Assembly: GCA_036873135.1 (NCBI GenBank)
Contig: JAPTYO010000004.1
Coordinates: forward strand, 38,907,105-38,971,104
DNA length: 64,000 nucleotides
Reading direction: 5' to 3'
Origin: Clarkia xantiana subsp. parviflora
Lineage: Eukaryota > Streptophyta > Magnoliopsida > Myrtales > Onagraceae
Of this stretch, positions 21,968-33,112 are shown one piece after another (position 1 is the stretch's first letter; each line of letters opens with the position of its first letter). The notes beneath the pieces were generated by a model, which worked only from the letters and a program-made list of their open reading frames with translations, was not told the DNA's origin and did no database searches. The position numbers and the translations under genes are program-made.

Positions 21968-23031
21968 CTATTCCTTTATCTTCGCAATATGCTTAAGTGC
22001 AAAGTCTGACAAATCACCAAGACGAGAGAAAGGAAAGTCAGGAGCAATCATGTGAATACGTTCAAGAATCTCCTTAAAGGAAATACGTTTAGCCACAGAG
22101 CAGCGAACGTCCATAGCAGCCTGATAAGCGGAAGAGGCCTTATACTCAGCAATGGCACACTCTTTCGCCTCCATACGAAACATTTCCTCCAGAGAGACCA
22201 ACTCAGCAGCCCGAAGTGTCTCATCACGATAAGACCTTTGTTTCAACGCCTCAACCTCTTCATTGAGAAGAGCAATGCGACCCTCCAAGTCTCGGCACCG
22301 CAAATCAGTAATACGACTATGCTCCAAATAGTTAATAAGACTGGAGTTAAGGGAAACACAAATGTCCTCGTACACCTTCCTCTCCTCAGCAAGATGAATA
22401 GCAAGGGTGGATAAATTAACAAGGTCGGCCATACCCTGTAACAAAAACAAAAGATGAGACGGATAACGCATGGAGAAGAAGTATGCCAAAGGATAAAACG
22501 GTTAATAACATTACAGGAGCATAACGAGCCAACACATCACGAGCCAACTCATAAGTTGCATCCGACCCTTTGGAGAGGGACACACGATCAGCAGGAGGAA
22601 CAGCAGACTGCAGAACACGAACTCCAACCTCAGGAGTTTGCAAAGAAGATTGATTGTCAAAACGAGCCCCACGCCCATAATAAGGCGCCCACTCAGACCC
22701 AACAATTCCATCAACAGGTGGGCGAGACAGCTCCTTCCGACTCAGACGCGGAAGACGAAGTCTACCTATAACAAAGCACAGAGTAAATACCAATATACAC
22801 TAAGGAAACTCAGCTGCTCAAGAACTCACCAAACAGAGAGGAAGGAAAAGACGGCTCCCGGACCTTCGATTGGGGGGCATCAATATAGAAAGAAGATGGC
22901 ACCCTAACGTCACCACCCTTACCTCCAGTTAGAGAACACCTCCCCGCACCATAGAAAACCGATCTTTTTGCAATCGAAGATCCGGTCCCGGAAGTAACCA
23001 CTCCCACACGTACTGGCCTCTTACTCCTCAT
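21968..23031 (-). CDS. Antisense gene of TatA, spliced, coiled-coil protein (short form)
   Basis: Exons are 22830-23031, 22515-22765 and 21968-22435, with GT-AG introns of 64 and 79 bp and matching phases, giving 306 residues from the ATG at 23029-23031. The N-terminal part is basic (RSKRPVR). The middle exon has the block LSRKELSRPP ... GSEWAP ... TPEVGVRVLQSAVPP shared with TatC. The last exon is a coiled coil (ISDLRCRDLEGRIALLNEEVE) ending with EYKASSAY ... IAPDFPFSRLGDL, also shared with TatC and TatD. TatC has, in addition, a large N-terminal domain like that of the Pfam family for putative gypsy-type transposon proteins (PF04195, Transposase_28); here it is missing. Antisense genes are known in the Tat lineage; their role is unknown. 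The start could lie further upstream if a first exon was missed. Confidence 0.72.
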
Positions 23032-23181
23032 CAATCACCAGAAAGTTCTGCTAGCCGGAAAAAACACAGGCTCAATCCGAGAAAAACAGAAAGCAAACAA
23101 TGGACAAGAGACACGAACTCATTTCCCTAAAATGATAGATACAAAGTCAAAAGACAAGAATAGAAAGACGGCAAGAAAAAC

Positions 23182-23548
23182 CCCACCAGCCAATAGGCAG
23201 AGGCAGGGGGCAAGGGTAGATAGTCATAACCCCCAGCATAAGGAGACCCCATCAGCCAATAGGCAGAGGCAGGGGGCAAGGGGAGATAGTCATAACCCCC
23301 AGCATAAGGAGACCCCATCAGCCAATAGGCAGAGGCAGGGGGCAAGGGGAGATAGTCATAACCCCCAGCATAAGGAGACCCCATCAGCCAATAGGCAGAG
23401 GCAGGGGGCAAGGGGAGATAGTCATAACCCCCAGCATAAGGAGACCCCATCAGCCAATAGGCAGAGGCAGGGGGCAAGGGGAGATAGTCATAACCCCCAG
23501 CATGGAGAGACCCCTCAGCCCAACAGACAGAGGCAAGGGGGCAAACAG
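23182..23548 (+). repeat. 66-bp tandem repeat upstream of the TatA antisense gene
   Basis: Five to six units beginning AGCCAATAGGCAGAGGCAGG follow one another; unit starts at 23188 and 23254 give the period of 66. It lies in the presumed promoter or leader of the minus-strand antisense gene. Long open frames in both strands here arise because 66 is divisible by three; a 22-residue repeat protein is possible but not supported. Confidence 0.9.
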
Positions 23549-24384
23549 AGATAGCCATAATCCCGATGTAGAAAATCCCACACGCCAGTAAACGGAAGTA
23601 TAAAAGCAAGAAGATGGAGGAAAGACAAACCAAGCAGAACTATGTTATCATGAAGACACGTAAATCGAAACGAGACAAGTAAGGAAACAACTGAAAGAAA
23701 AACAGGATCGAACTCCACAAGAACAATGCTTACACAAGAAGAAAAACGCATACCTCAATGCGACGCGTACCCCGAGAAGTAAGCCCAACCAGAAATCCCA
23801 CCGTCAAAAAGAAGAGAAAAGGACAACGAGAATGAGGTAATCACTCCCCCTTTTATAACACAAAGGTTTAGGGTTTTTCCAAAATCGTCAAATCAACACC
23901 GTTGAATTTTAGAGAGGAAAATTTCAAGGGACAAGATTCAAAAACTAGTTCCTATTAACCACGGTTAAATCCACGCTCACCCTAGTTAACATCCCCTAAG
24001 GTTTATTTTCTAGTATTACATACTTAGGAAAATTTTTGGCTAAAATTAATTTTTCCGCACTTAGATAAAATCCCTGCACGAATTTGAAGCATAAGTCATT
24101 TAGTTGCATTTGTATCACACCCCTGTGCAAGTTTGTATTTTTTGAGTATACACCTGTAGCAGAGATAAGTTTATTACTCCCACCTCAGACGGACGCATGC
24201 CTAGGCACACGTCCGTGCTACTCTGACGTTTACAATTCCTCTATCTCATTAGACAGGGGGCAGAGTCAGAGGCACGCATCCATGGGTAAGCAGGCATTCA
24301 GACAAAGAAGGTAAAATCCCGGTTTCAAATTGCGCGTGTCATACCATCCTAAAATAGAGTCAATCAAGGGTTAGGCCATTGGTT
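23549..24384. other. Non-coding 3' region of TatA
   Basis: It is presumably the promoter region of the antisense gene plus the segment before the purine tract. The last 400 bp closely match TatC 46590-46978, including a short inverted pair around GACGGACGYRTGCCTAGGCACACGTCCG. No coding sequence is seen. Confidence 0.6.
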
Positions 24385-24398
24385 GACTCGGGGGCATG
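24385..24398 (+). other. Polypurine tract of TatA
   Basis: GACTCGGGGGCATG directly precedes the 3' LTR. The same tract stands before the 3' LTRs at 1460 and 46995, and a close variant before 56358 and (reverse) 61802. It would prime plus-strand DNA synthesis. Confidence 0.8.
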
Positions 24399-25309
24399 TG
24401 ATGGATATACGCCCAATTTGAACCCGTTGACTTCCAAACCGTTGTATTTTTATCGTCCCATTTATGATTGCGAATCGAAACTTCAACCCGGACACTTCGC
24501 GAGAACATCGACGGCTCGGACGGGGCCGAAGCGCCCGTCCGACAGAGGCGAACTCACCTAGGTGAGGTTGGGTGGCCACACCCGACCTCCCCTAGGGGAG
24601 ATCGGGTCAGCCGACCCGATCTCCCCTAGGGGAGATCGGGTTGGCCAACCCGATCTCTCCTAGGAGAGATCGGGTCAGCCAACCCGATCTCCCCTAGGGG
24701 AGATCGGGTCGGCCAACCCGATCCCTCCTAGGAGGGATGGGGTTGGCCAACCCCACCCTCCCTAGGAGGGGTTGGGTGTCCTCACCCAACCCCTACCCTT
24801 GGGGGTCGGATTTCTCCCCCCCCAAGGGTCCCGGCACCCCTTTCAGACGCCCATGCTCGGTCCACTCCGCCTGCCTCATCCGAATCCTAAAGTCTTAATT
24901 ATATGCTTAAAGGTTAATTAATTGTGTTTAAGGGCTAACGATGTCATTAAGCCACCTTAATGACACCGTTGCCTATAAATACCCCACCTTCACAACTCAT
25001 TTGAACATCTTGGCCATTTGAACAATTTAGCTCTGACATCTCTCTAGCTTTATCTCTCTAGAAATATAGTTCTGACTTAGGCATCGGAGAGGGTTCACCA
25101 GGCACCACCCCCCCCCCCCTCCTCCGTGTCTGGTACTGCCCCTTTTGCAGGGCAAAGGGAGAGAAGAAGAGAAGGAATCAAGGAGAGAAGGAAAAGAAGA
25201 AGGACATAGGCAAAGGCAAGGCGACTCGAGAAGACCGGATCATATACATCCCCCGTAAGGAGTGGGATCAAAGCCGACACCCCGTTGACCTAGATCCCAT
25301 AACTTAACA
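24399..25309 (+). repeat. 3' LTR of TatA
   Basis: It pairs with 15525-16465 and is followed by GGGGG. It holds seven CCTAGG-centred palindromes against eight in the 5' LTR, and a longer C-run in the shared module (about 25105-25121). Confidence 0.95.
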
Positions 25310-25314
25310 GGGGG

Positions 25315-26657
25315 TACAACACCATGAAGAGTCATGAGGTATCACCTATCTCTTGTACGGAGACTCCGAATTTCGAGGTTCTCCACAAAAAACACTCGGA
25401 AATTAGTCTAAGGAAAAACTAAGGAGAAAAACATCAAGTAAAGCAATGCCCCAAGAAAACTGGCACTGCTCGATAGAACGCGCAAATCCGACGCAAGGCT
25501 CAGCAGTGCCACTCAGCAGTCGGAGACACGCGTCCAGACGGGAACCGTTACCCCTACTCAATCTCACCAACAAATACACTTGCTTCAAAATGCAAGAAAG
25601 AAAGGGAGAATGAATTTACAAGTCTTCCTCAAGTATTGGCACTATCGCATGGCAGTCACCAAGGGAAACGCTAACACTCGTCGCAAGAGCGGGGGAACCT
25701 TGCCGAACTCCAGCTCCTATAAATATTGAACGATATTCTACATACAAAGGACGCTCACCACACCTGAACAAGGAAAAATGGTGCGACCACCAAGCGACTT
25801 GGGGGGCACCAAACGAACAAGTGTTTGGCACTCTACCTAATTAAAGAAGAGGAGTTCAGAAGAGAAAGACCAAAACAATATACGTCACCACTCCTCCTAA
25901 GAGAAAGTCACAAATGAGGAAAACAACCTCAACCTCCTATGCGGATTCCAACATCAGGTATCGCCCTCGTAAGGCAATCTCTTCTAAACGAAAAGGTCCA
26001 GGTAACCGGCATATTGCCAAAAGAAAACCCGGATGAGAGGTAATAACTCTATGCAAAATACTGATCTGAATAGAACAGACTAATCGGGTAAGATATCTAC
26101 CCCGAATAGTCTGATTTAGTCAGAGCATAATGCAATATGAACGGAGCAGACTAGTCGCGAAAAGTATGATCCAATCATATTGACTTTACAAGCTGAATAT
26201 AATGAATTAGCCGAACCGAACCGATATGAGGATCGAATAGTTCAGTCTAACAACATTGAAGATCTAGTCCAGGTGGACGATATAGCAGGCAAAATAGCCC
26301 TACAAGAAGATTTATAGCTCCATATTATTTACTAAACAGTATATATCTCGAATCAATGCGAAACAATTTGAGACAGGTTATATACAGATACAAGAGATGT
26401 ATCAAAGGCACACCCTACTTACGAAACAACACCAAGTAGAGGCTGTATACAACACTCTCTGGTATTCTCTATCTACGAGCACCCTACTTAGGCATCTAAG
26501 ACAAGTAGCGGTCGCATATATATCACTTGCATCATCGCAGCAAGTCTCCAAGCTAGTGACAGCACACGACGTTTGGTCGAGCGAACTACTCAAACATCAG
26601 ATCCTACTTTGGAAACAATACCAAGTAGCGGTCACATACATGCATGCGCATCACGCT
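25315..26657 (+). mobile_element. Internal region of E right of TatA, decayed
   Basis: It continues the sequence broken by TatA at GGGGG. Short frames lack recognisable domains. Several near-repeats of CACCAAGTAG/CAAGTAGCGG occur at about 26430-26860. The pol body expected before 26658 is deleted or beyond recognition. Confidence 0.5.
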
Positions 26658-26781
26658 ATGGAAGCACCAATGCGTACCGACTAGAGAACGCAGACGACGA
26701 TATATTCACGGACATATTCAGCGGGGGACACTTGAAAAGGTTCCACGCCCGAGACAACCTCCTGCATAACTTGGAAATATG
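26658..26781 (+). pseudogene. C-terminal end of pol of element E
   Basis: The residues NAYRLENADDDIFTDIFSGGHLKRF match the last residues of TatA pol (NAYRLEDGEGYISTNTFSGEHLKKY). This is the end of the Tat polyprotein after the integrase. Nothing upstream in this frame shows RT or integrase motifs, so the rest of pol has been lost. It fixes E as a Tat element in plus orientation. Confidence 0.8.
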
Positions 26782-27129
26782 AGGAGCCCTCGTACATTTT
26801 TCACACATGCATCAACAACAGACCCTATTGAAAAATAGCACCAAGTAGCGGATTACATACATATTACTCACGTCAACACTACAAGCTATCATGCTAAACA
26901 CAACAAACGGCCTATATTAGACGCCACCAACACGTCGGCACTCGACGTCAACAACGAGCAATCAATACGCTCTCTCTCTCGACATCCATTATATCTATTA
27001 TAAACAATGACAACAACATATTACATCCTGAAAATTTCACCAAGGATTATATATCAGTAAGATGGCGCGATATCCCCAGCTCGGGGGCAACCCCATGATT
27101 ACAACGGCCATTCCTTGGGTTTTTAAAAC

Positions 27130-28740
27130 AAGATGCGGTCAACTACTACATGGTGCGACATCCACTATACGAAGGCAACCACATGAAACATGGCGCGACA
27201 TCCTCTATACGAGTGAAACCTAATGTCATCGTACCGCGGACTATCAAGCCCAGTAGATATTACTAAACACCCGGGCGTGCGATCCTCCTTCCGAGGACAA
27301 CCCCACACTACATTACATCCTCTATACGAGGGCAACCCCATGAAACATGGTGCGACATCCTCTATACGAGGGCAACCCCATGTCATCTTACTGCGGACTA
27401 TCAAGCCTAGTAGAGATTACTAAACATCTGGGCGTGCGATCCTCCTTCCGAGGACAATCCCACACTACATGGTGCGACATCCTCTATACGAGGGCAACCC
27501 CATGAAACATGGCGCGACATCATCTATACGAGTGCAACCCCATGTCATCTTACTGCGGACTATCAAGCCCAGTAGAGATTACTAAACAACCAAGCGTGCG
27601 ATCCTCCTTCCGAGGAAAACCCCACACTACATGGCACGACATTCTCTATACGAGGGCAACCCCATGAGAACCTACTGGGTACTATCAAAACCAGTAGCGT
27701 TCATTAATAATCACCCTTCTATGCCGGCAGGAGCGTATCCTGATATCATCGTTATACGCAATGCATCGAAAAACTCACCAAATCTACAAGTCAAGTCTTG
27801 TAAAACGTTATCTTGGATGTGAACAAATAACGGAAACAAAACACATCCAAATTAGCAAGTTGTGTATTGCACAATATCACCTTAGAATGGACCAAGAGAT
27901 GGTAAAAACTGCAAGTCGTACAACACGATCTTGTACAGCCCCTTGGAGTAACCAAGTAGAGGTGTAGTAGAATCGCAAGGTAAGTACGGGAATAGCCAAG
28001 GAACATCTTGCCACAACACTACAACGGGGGTGCCCAAGTAGCGGAAATAAAACACATCCAAATTAACAAGTCGTGTCTTGCCACAACGTCGCCTTGGAAT
28101 GGACAAAGAGACGGTAAAAACTGCAAATCGTACAACGCGATCTTGTACAGCCCCTTGGAATAACCAGGAAGAGGCGTAGTAGCATCGCAAGGTAAGTACA
28201 TGGATTAGCCAGCGGAACGCCTTGCAAAAACGCTACAGCGGGGGTGCCCAAAAAGAGGAAAATAAAACGATCAAATTAGCAAGTCGTGTCTTGCCACAAC
28301 GTCGGTTTGGAATGGCCCAAAAGACGGTAAAAACTACAAGGCGTATTGCACGACCTCTGTTCTGCCCCTTGGAATAACCAAGTGAGGCGCACCAGCGGAA
28401 CGCCTTGCAACAACGTTACGCGGGGTGTTCCCAACTAACAGATGGAAAAATGAACCAAATTAACAAGTAACGTCTTGTCACAACGTCGTCTTAGAGTGGA
28501 CTAAGAGATGGTAAAAACTTAAGTCTCGCCTCGTCGAGACGACACTTCTACGTGTGAGTAAGGGTCTTGCACATTACTAACCATAAATGCCAAGTACCGG
28601 GTGAAGGGTCTTGCGCATTACTAACCATAAATGCCAAGTACCGGGTGAAGGGTCTTGCACATTACTAACCATAAATGGCAAGTACCGGTTCAAAGTCTTG
28701 CGTGTTACTAACCATGAAATACGACAAGCATACTACTCAT
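27130..28740 (+). repeat. Tandem-repeat region of element E
   Basis: Three arrays follow one another. At 27130-27680, repeats of CATCCTCTATACGAGGGCAA alternate with GATCCTCCTTCCGAGGA; each forms a short stem with a 5-nt loop (CCTC-TATAC-GAGG; TCCTC-CTTCC-GAGGA). At about 27830-28500, three to four diverged units of about 220 bp contain AATGGACCAAGAGATGGTAA. At 28561-28700, three units of 46 bp contain GGGTCTTGCACATTACTAAC. At 27728-27742 there is one CAGGA-GCGTA-TCCTG hairpin, the motif of the TatA and TatC arrays. The position after pol is the same as in those elements. Confidence 0.8.
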
Positions 28741-28974
28741 CTATTCATCTCACACCTATATACTACGTCATGCCTTGGGACAACCAAGAGGGGCGCGCAA
28801 CACAGGGACTTATGTCTCCTCGCCACAACTACAGATAGTACATCCAATCAGAGGACGAATCTCAACTCTACTCTATAGTCCAAACCATATGGACAAACGC
28901 GATAACAAAAGGTATGAAATATTCCTAATAAGTTATCATGCATTACTAAAACATCCAAGACAGGTCTATACGAC

Positions 28975-29550
28975 TGTTGGATTACGAGGATGCAATACTA
29001 CAGAATGCTAAACGCGTACATGCAAGTAATCTAACTATGCAGCGGAATGATGTACACATACCTTTTAGCTTTCCTTCCCAAGAACGTCGTGGAGGGAGTT
29101 CTGATCATCAGGTCGGAACCATGTACAAGTTCTTCGTAAGAAGAAGTCCTACGCGGTGTAAGCTCCACAAGAAAGCCTCTGATCGATTCATCAACGAGGA
29201 TAGAACCTCGGACTAAGATGTGCAACGAAAATCACTACTAAGGGGTGAGAGGGTTTCTCTCAAGTTCCTCAATGGAGGTACTTCTTATTCTGAATGAATG
29301 AATAAACCCCTTAGGTGAGTCCCGTATATATAGGATTGGTGGAGTGGACAAAAGTCCACTCCAACCAATGTGGGACAAGTTTCGGCCGAACCATGCTATT
29401 AAAGGGGGAGGCCCAATTTTGGGCCTCCCATGTCAATTAGGGTTAGGTTTGGCCCAATTAACCTAATGTGACAATTACCTAATTAACTTAGGTAATTTCC
29501 TTAGCATTAACGGACTACCAATTATGGCGCCACGTCACCATATGCTAACA
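28975..29550 (-). repeat. 3' LTR of the minus-strand copia copy
   Basis: Its ends are TGTTGGATTACG and ATATGCTAACA on the plus strand. Read on the minus strand it is TGTTAGCATATGGTGACG to TAATCCAACA, matching the LTR at 34234-34834. Confidence 0.85.
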
Positions 29551-30829
29551 GCTCCCACTCGCCGGAATGGGAGGGTGCCTGTTAATATATAATTATCCAA
29601 TAGCATCAACATCTCAATCTTCAGTCTTTGTCTCCGTCTCCGAATAGTTCATACGAGGTTTGCCGTGCGACCGGCGGACACGACGGGCATCGTGCTGCTC
29701 ATCTGTTAGGAGTATTGTAGCGCCCGCAGAACGTTGATTCCCTTTCGTAAATCAATCCTGTTAAAATAAAATATGTACCGCAATGTATCCTTGGTCAACT
29801 GATAATTCTCCAATTGCCCAGTTTTCCACATAGGAATACTTCTCCAGGGCATCCGTTACAAGTGTTCACAACCTTCAACTAATATCCGGTTGGCGGCCAC
29901 CTAGTGAACACAAGAGTCGGTGAATGATAGGTGAACTTGACCATCCCCATCGCTTATACCCTTAGTCTAACTCAACCAGTTTCCAAGACGTGGTCACTTG
30001 GCCGTTTTCTTTGGCTCTACGCTCGTACGCCGGGAAGCGAACATTGAGCTAGACCTTAGGTATAAGTTCTAAGTCCGTGAGGATACTTAGGATGCCTCTT
30101 CATAAGACATACGGGATCAATCACACGCTCAAGGTGAAGAAGTATGCGCCCTTTGAATCACTAGGATTCTAGCTATCACAACCGAGCATGACCCCGTGGT
30201 CGAACATGGCACGCGCAGTATGAAGCACACGTCGATAGCACACTTGGACTAGCCAGGATTGGGATATGTCAATCATGCTATCGCAGAATCTTTCATATGG
30301 CCCTGAATGTGATTTTAATGATGGACTGGGTCCAACACGGCGATGTACAAAACGAAGATTAAGTCATGCATTAAGCGTGACAAGGTTATCGTTTCGTTTA
30401 ACCAGGTTTATCCCCCTGGTTCTTAGCCAATCTTGTTGGGGTTGAGGTCCCCCTCTCCTTTCAAGATGACCGTGCCTGTGTGACAAGGCATGGTTCACAT
30501 TTGACATAATTTTGGTGGAAGAGTTTTACCTCTTACTACGACTTAGTTTATAGACCGTAAAATCCGATGTTATATTTCATTATGACGTCGATAGATCATA
30601 TACTCAGTTTGCAATTCTTTTATTCAATCGTAATAATATTATCTCAAATGTCAAAATGTTATCGCTTATACATGTCACTTATTTAAGCCCTACGTAATCC
30701 AAGCAGTTTTACGTGCTTTTTGAAGATGTCTCTACGTAATGGCTTAGTTAATGGATCTGCAACCATTTTATCCGTGGAAAAGTATTCTAAAGCGAATATG
30801 TTGTCTTCCAGAACGGATTTAGCATAATT
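29551..30829 (-). other. 3' non-coding region of the minus-strand copia copy
   Basis: It corresponds, inverted, to 33113-34233, for example at the blocks around CTTAGCCAATCTTG and GCATGATTGACATATCCC. No coding sequence is seen. Confidence 0.7.
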
Positions 30830-32042
30830 TTATTTCACATCAATGTGTTTGGTCCTACTATGGTACTTTGGATTCTTAACTGCTGCAATGGCTGCTTGAC
30901 TGTCGGAGTATACCTTGACGGGATTACTCTCTTTGCCAGTGCCAATTAATGCAGTAAGAAGCCTTTTCAGCCAGACCGCTTCTTTTGCATTTTTAGAAAG
31001 GCAACGAATTCCGATTCCATAGTGGAAAGCGCAACACATGATTGCTTCTTGCTCACCCAAGATATGGCAGCATTAGCAAGAAGGAAAACTCCTCCTGTGG
31101 TGGACTTACGATTATCTGGAACGCCACCGTGGTCGGCGCCACTATAACCGGTCAATTCTATTTGCTTGCCCTTATAGCACAGAACATAGTCGGCAGTACC
31201 TTTCAGATACCTTATAATTCGTTTTACGGCCTTTAGATGTTGAAAACTAGGATCTGATTGGAATCTTGCTACTAGGCCCACGGTGTAACAGATATCTGGT
31301 CGAATACATAGCATGGCGTACATAAGACTCCCTACCATGCTTAGGTACTCTTCCCCCTTCATCTGTTCACGCTGCTGCTGGTTTTTCGGTCCATCACGCT
31401 TTGACAGAGTGCACCCAAACACAACCGGCGTATCCACGGGTTTAGCATCGAGCATTCTGAATCTTTTCAACAGTTTGTTGATATAAGATTCTTGAGACAG
31501 ACACAATGTCCGGGCGGCACGATCTCGGGCAATCTTAATGCCTAAGATGTACGTGGCCTCTCCCATTTCTTTTATCTCAAATGCTGACGCTAACCAGGAC
31601 TTTGATTTGTTCATGAACTCACGTCGTTTGCAGCAATGAGTATGTCATCTACGTATAGTGTTATGATGATATACTTAGACCCAGAGGTCTTAGTGTATGC
31701 ACAAAGATCCTCATGAAGATTCACAAATCCGTTTATGAAGATTTCCTCATGGAATCTGCGATACCATTGCCGAGACGACTGTTTAAGACCGTAAATAGAC
31801 CTTTGGAGTTTGCAAACTTTACGTTATTTTCCAGGAGTAATAAAACCCTCTGGCTGCTCCATTGAGATCTTTTTCTCCAGGTTTACGTGGAGAGGTGTGG
31901 TCTTAGTATCCATTTGGTGCAGCTCTAGATCGAGACATGCAACGAGGGCAAGGATGGCCCTTACCGTGGTGTAACGCACAGTTGGTGAGTATGTTTCATC
32001 AAAGTCCATTCCGTGAATTTGGGTATATCCATTCGCAATCAC
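30830..32042 (-). pseudogene. Copia RT-RNase H fragment, minus strand, broken
   Basis: Pieces read in order on the minus strand: an RT N-terminal piece (GYTQIHGMDFDETYSP ... DLELHQMD) at 32042-31824; a YVDDILIAAND block at about 31630-31660 outside any long frame; then 31614-30967 (GIKIARDRAARTLCLSQESYI ... VKRIIRYLKGT ... STMESEFVA) and 31060-30830 (YSDSQAAIAAVKNPKYHSRTKHID). Several frameshifts separate them. The catalytic YVDD survives, but the frame is lost. Confidence 0.85.
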
Positions 32043-32095
32043 TTGAGTTTTGAACCACTCATTTTTCCATAAGTAGTGAATTCTAAAATTTCACT

Positions 32096-32343
32096 TTCTA
32101 GTTCTGCGGTTAGCAGATCAATCAACTAAGGACCATAATTGAATTTGTTTTTATTTAGGCATATTTCATCCTCCATTGTTTTCCTTCATTCCCTCGTTTT
32201 GAGGTCATTCCCTTGCTTTGCTGAATCGCCACTGATTCGAGAACGAATGTTAAGATGTTTAACACATCTTATTCGATGGGACACTTCTCGAGAGAAGTCG
32301 GTTGCCTTTGACTATGTCTAGGCTCGTTAATCCCATCTATAGT
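32096..32343. other. Junction between the two inverted copia copies
   Basis: The sequence here fits neither copia RT nor an LTR. The plus-strand copia homology begins abruptly near 32350 at AAACCCGTGGATACGCCGG. Confidence 0.4.
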
Positions 32344-32356
32344 CTGATTCAAACCC

Positions 32357-33112
32357 GTGGATACGCCGGTTGTGTACGGGTGCGCGCTGTCGAAGCGTGA
32401 TGGCCCGAAAAACCAGCAGGAGCGTGAACAGATGAAAAATGCAGAGTATCTAAGCACGGTAGGAAGTCTAATGTACGCCATGCTATGTACTCGGCCGGAC
32501 ATCTGTTACGCTGTGGGCCTAGTAGCAAGATTCCAATCAGATTCTAGCTATCAACATTTAAAGGTTGTGAAACGAATTATAAGATATCTGAAAGGTACTG
32601 CCAACTACGTTCTGTTCTATAAGGGCAGGCAAGTCGAATTGAATGGTTATAGTGACGCCGACCACGGTGGCGATCTGGACGATTGTAAGTCCACCATAGG
32701 GGAAGTTTTCCTCCTTGCTGATGCTGCCATATCATGGGTAAGCAAGAAGCAATCATGTGTCATGCTTTCCACTATGGAATCAGAATTCGTTGCCCTTTCT
32801 AAAAACGCACAAGAAGCAGTCTGGCTGAAAAGGCTTCTTACTGCATTAATTGGCACTGACAAGAAGAGCAAACCTGTAAAGGTATACTCCGACAGTCAGG
32901 CAGCCATTGCAGCAGTTAAGAATCCAAAGTACCATAGTTGGACCATACACATTGATGTGAAATACAATTATGCCAAATCAGTTGTGGAAGACAATATAAT
33001 CGCTTTAGAATACTTATCCACAGACAATATGGTCGCAGACCCATTAACTAAGCCATTACGTAGAGAAATTTTTGAAAAGCACGGAAAACAGCTTGGATTA
33101 CGTAGGGCTTAA
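32357..33112 (+). pseudogene. Copia RNase H region (251 residues open)
   Basis: It is the C-terminal part of a copia polyprotein: RPDICYAVGLVARFQS, VKRIIRYLKGT, GYSDADHGGD, STMESEFVALSKNAQEA, YSDSQAAIAA and the end TKPLRREIFEKHGKQLGLRR. RNase H removes the RNA strand from RNA-DNA hybrids. The frame is uninterrupted to the natural stop, but it begins inside the protein because the element is 5'-truncated. Confidence 0.88.

Larger units (their letters stand above)
15525..25309 (+). mobile_element. TatA: complete two-LTR Tat element with pol but no gag
   Basis: LTRs at 15525-16465 and 24399-25309 flank an internal region with primer-binding site, protease, RT-RNaseH-integrase, a hairpin-repeat array, an antisense gene and a purine tract. 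A perfect target duplication GGGGG lies at 15520-15524 and 25310-25314. By eye the LTRs differ by one substitution, the palindrome copy number and a C-run length, so the insertion is young. There is no room for gag: the primer-binding site is 51 nt before the ATG of the protease frame. It would need Gag from another element to form particles. Confidence 0.95.
13183..28974 (+). mobile_element. Element E: decayed Tat element hosting TatA
   Basis: The 5' LTR is 13183-13991 and the primer-binding site follows. The internal region runs to 15519, is interrupted by TatA (15525-25309), and continues to about 28974, where a copia LTR begins. Only the last residues of pol are recognisable (26658-26781). 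The 3' LTR of E was not found in the window; it was probably deleted or separated when copia elements entered. The right boundary is therefore approximate. Confidence 0.7.
28975..32095 (-). mobile_element. Copia element, minus strand, 5'-truncated
   Basis: Read on the minus strand it has RT fragments (32042-31824 and further), RNase H, a 3' non-coding region and a 3' LTR (29550-28975). There is no gag, protease or integrase and no 5' LTR; homology to copia RT stops near 32095. It belongs to the same family as the plus-strand copy at 32344-34834 and as element F. Confidence 0.75.

Noticed and set aside
23127..23633. Frames with a 22-residue repeat on both strands
   Set aside because: They are produced by the 66-bp repeat. 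There is no good start context and the position is the leader of the antisense gene. Kept as a repeat, not a gene.
23182..28740. Regular repeats that might be read as a CRISPR array
   Set aside because: The repeats are directly tandem or have similar, not unique, spacers, and lie inside plant retrotransposons.
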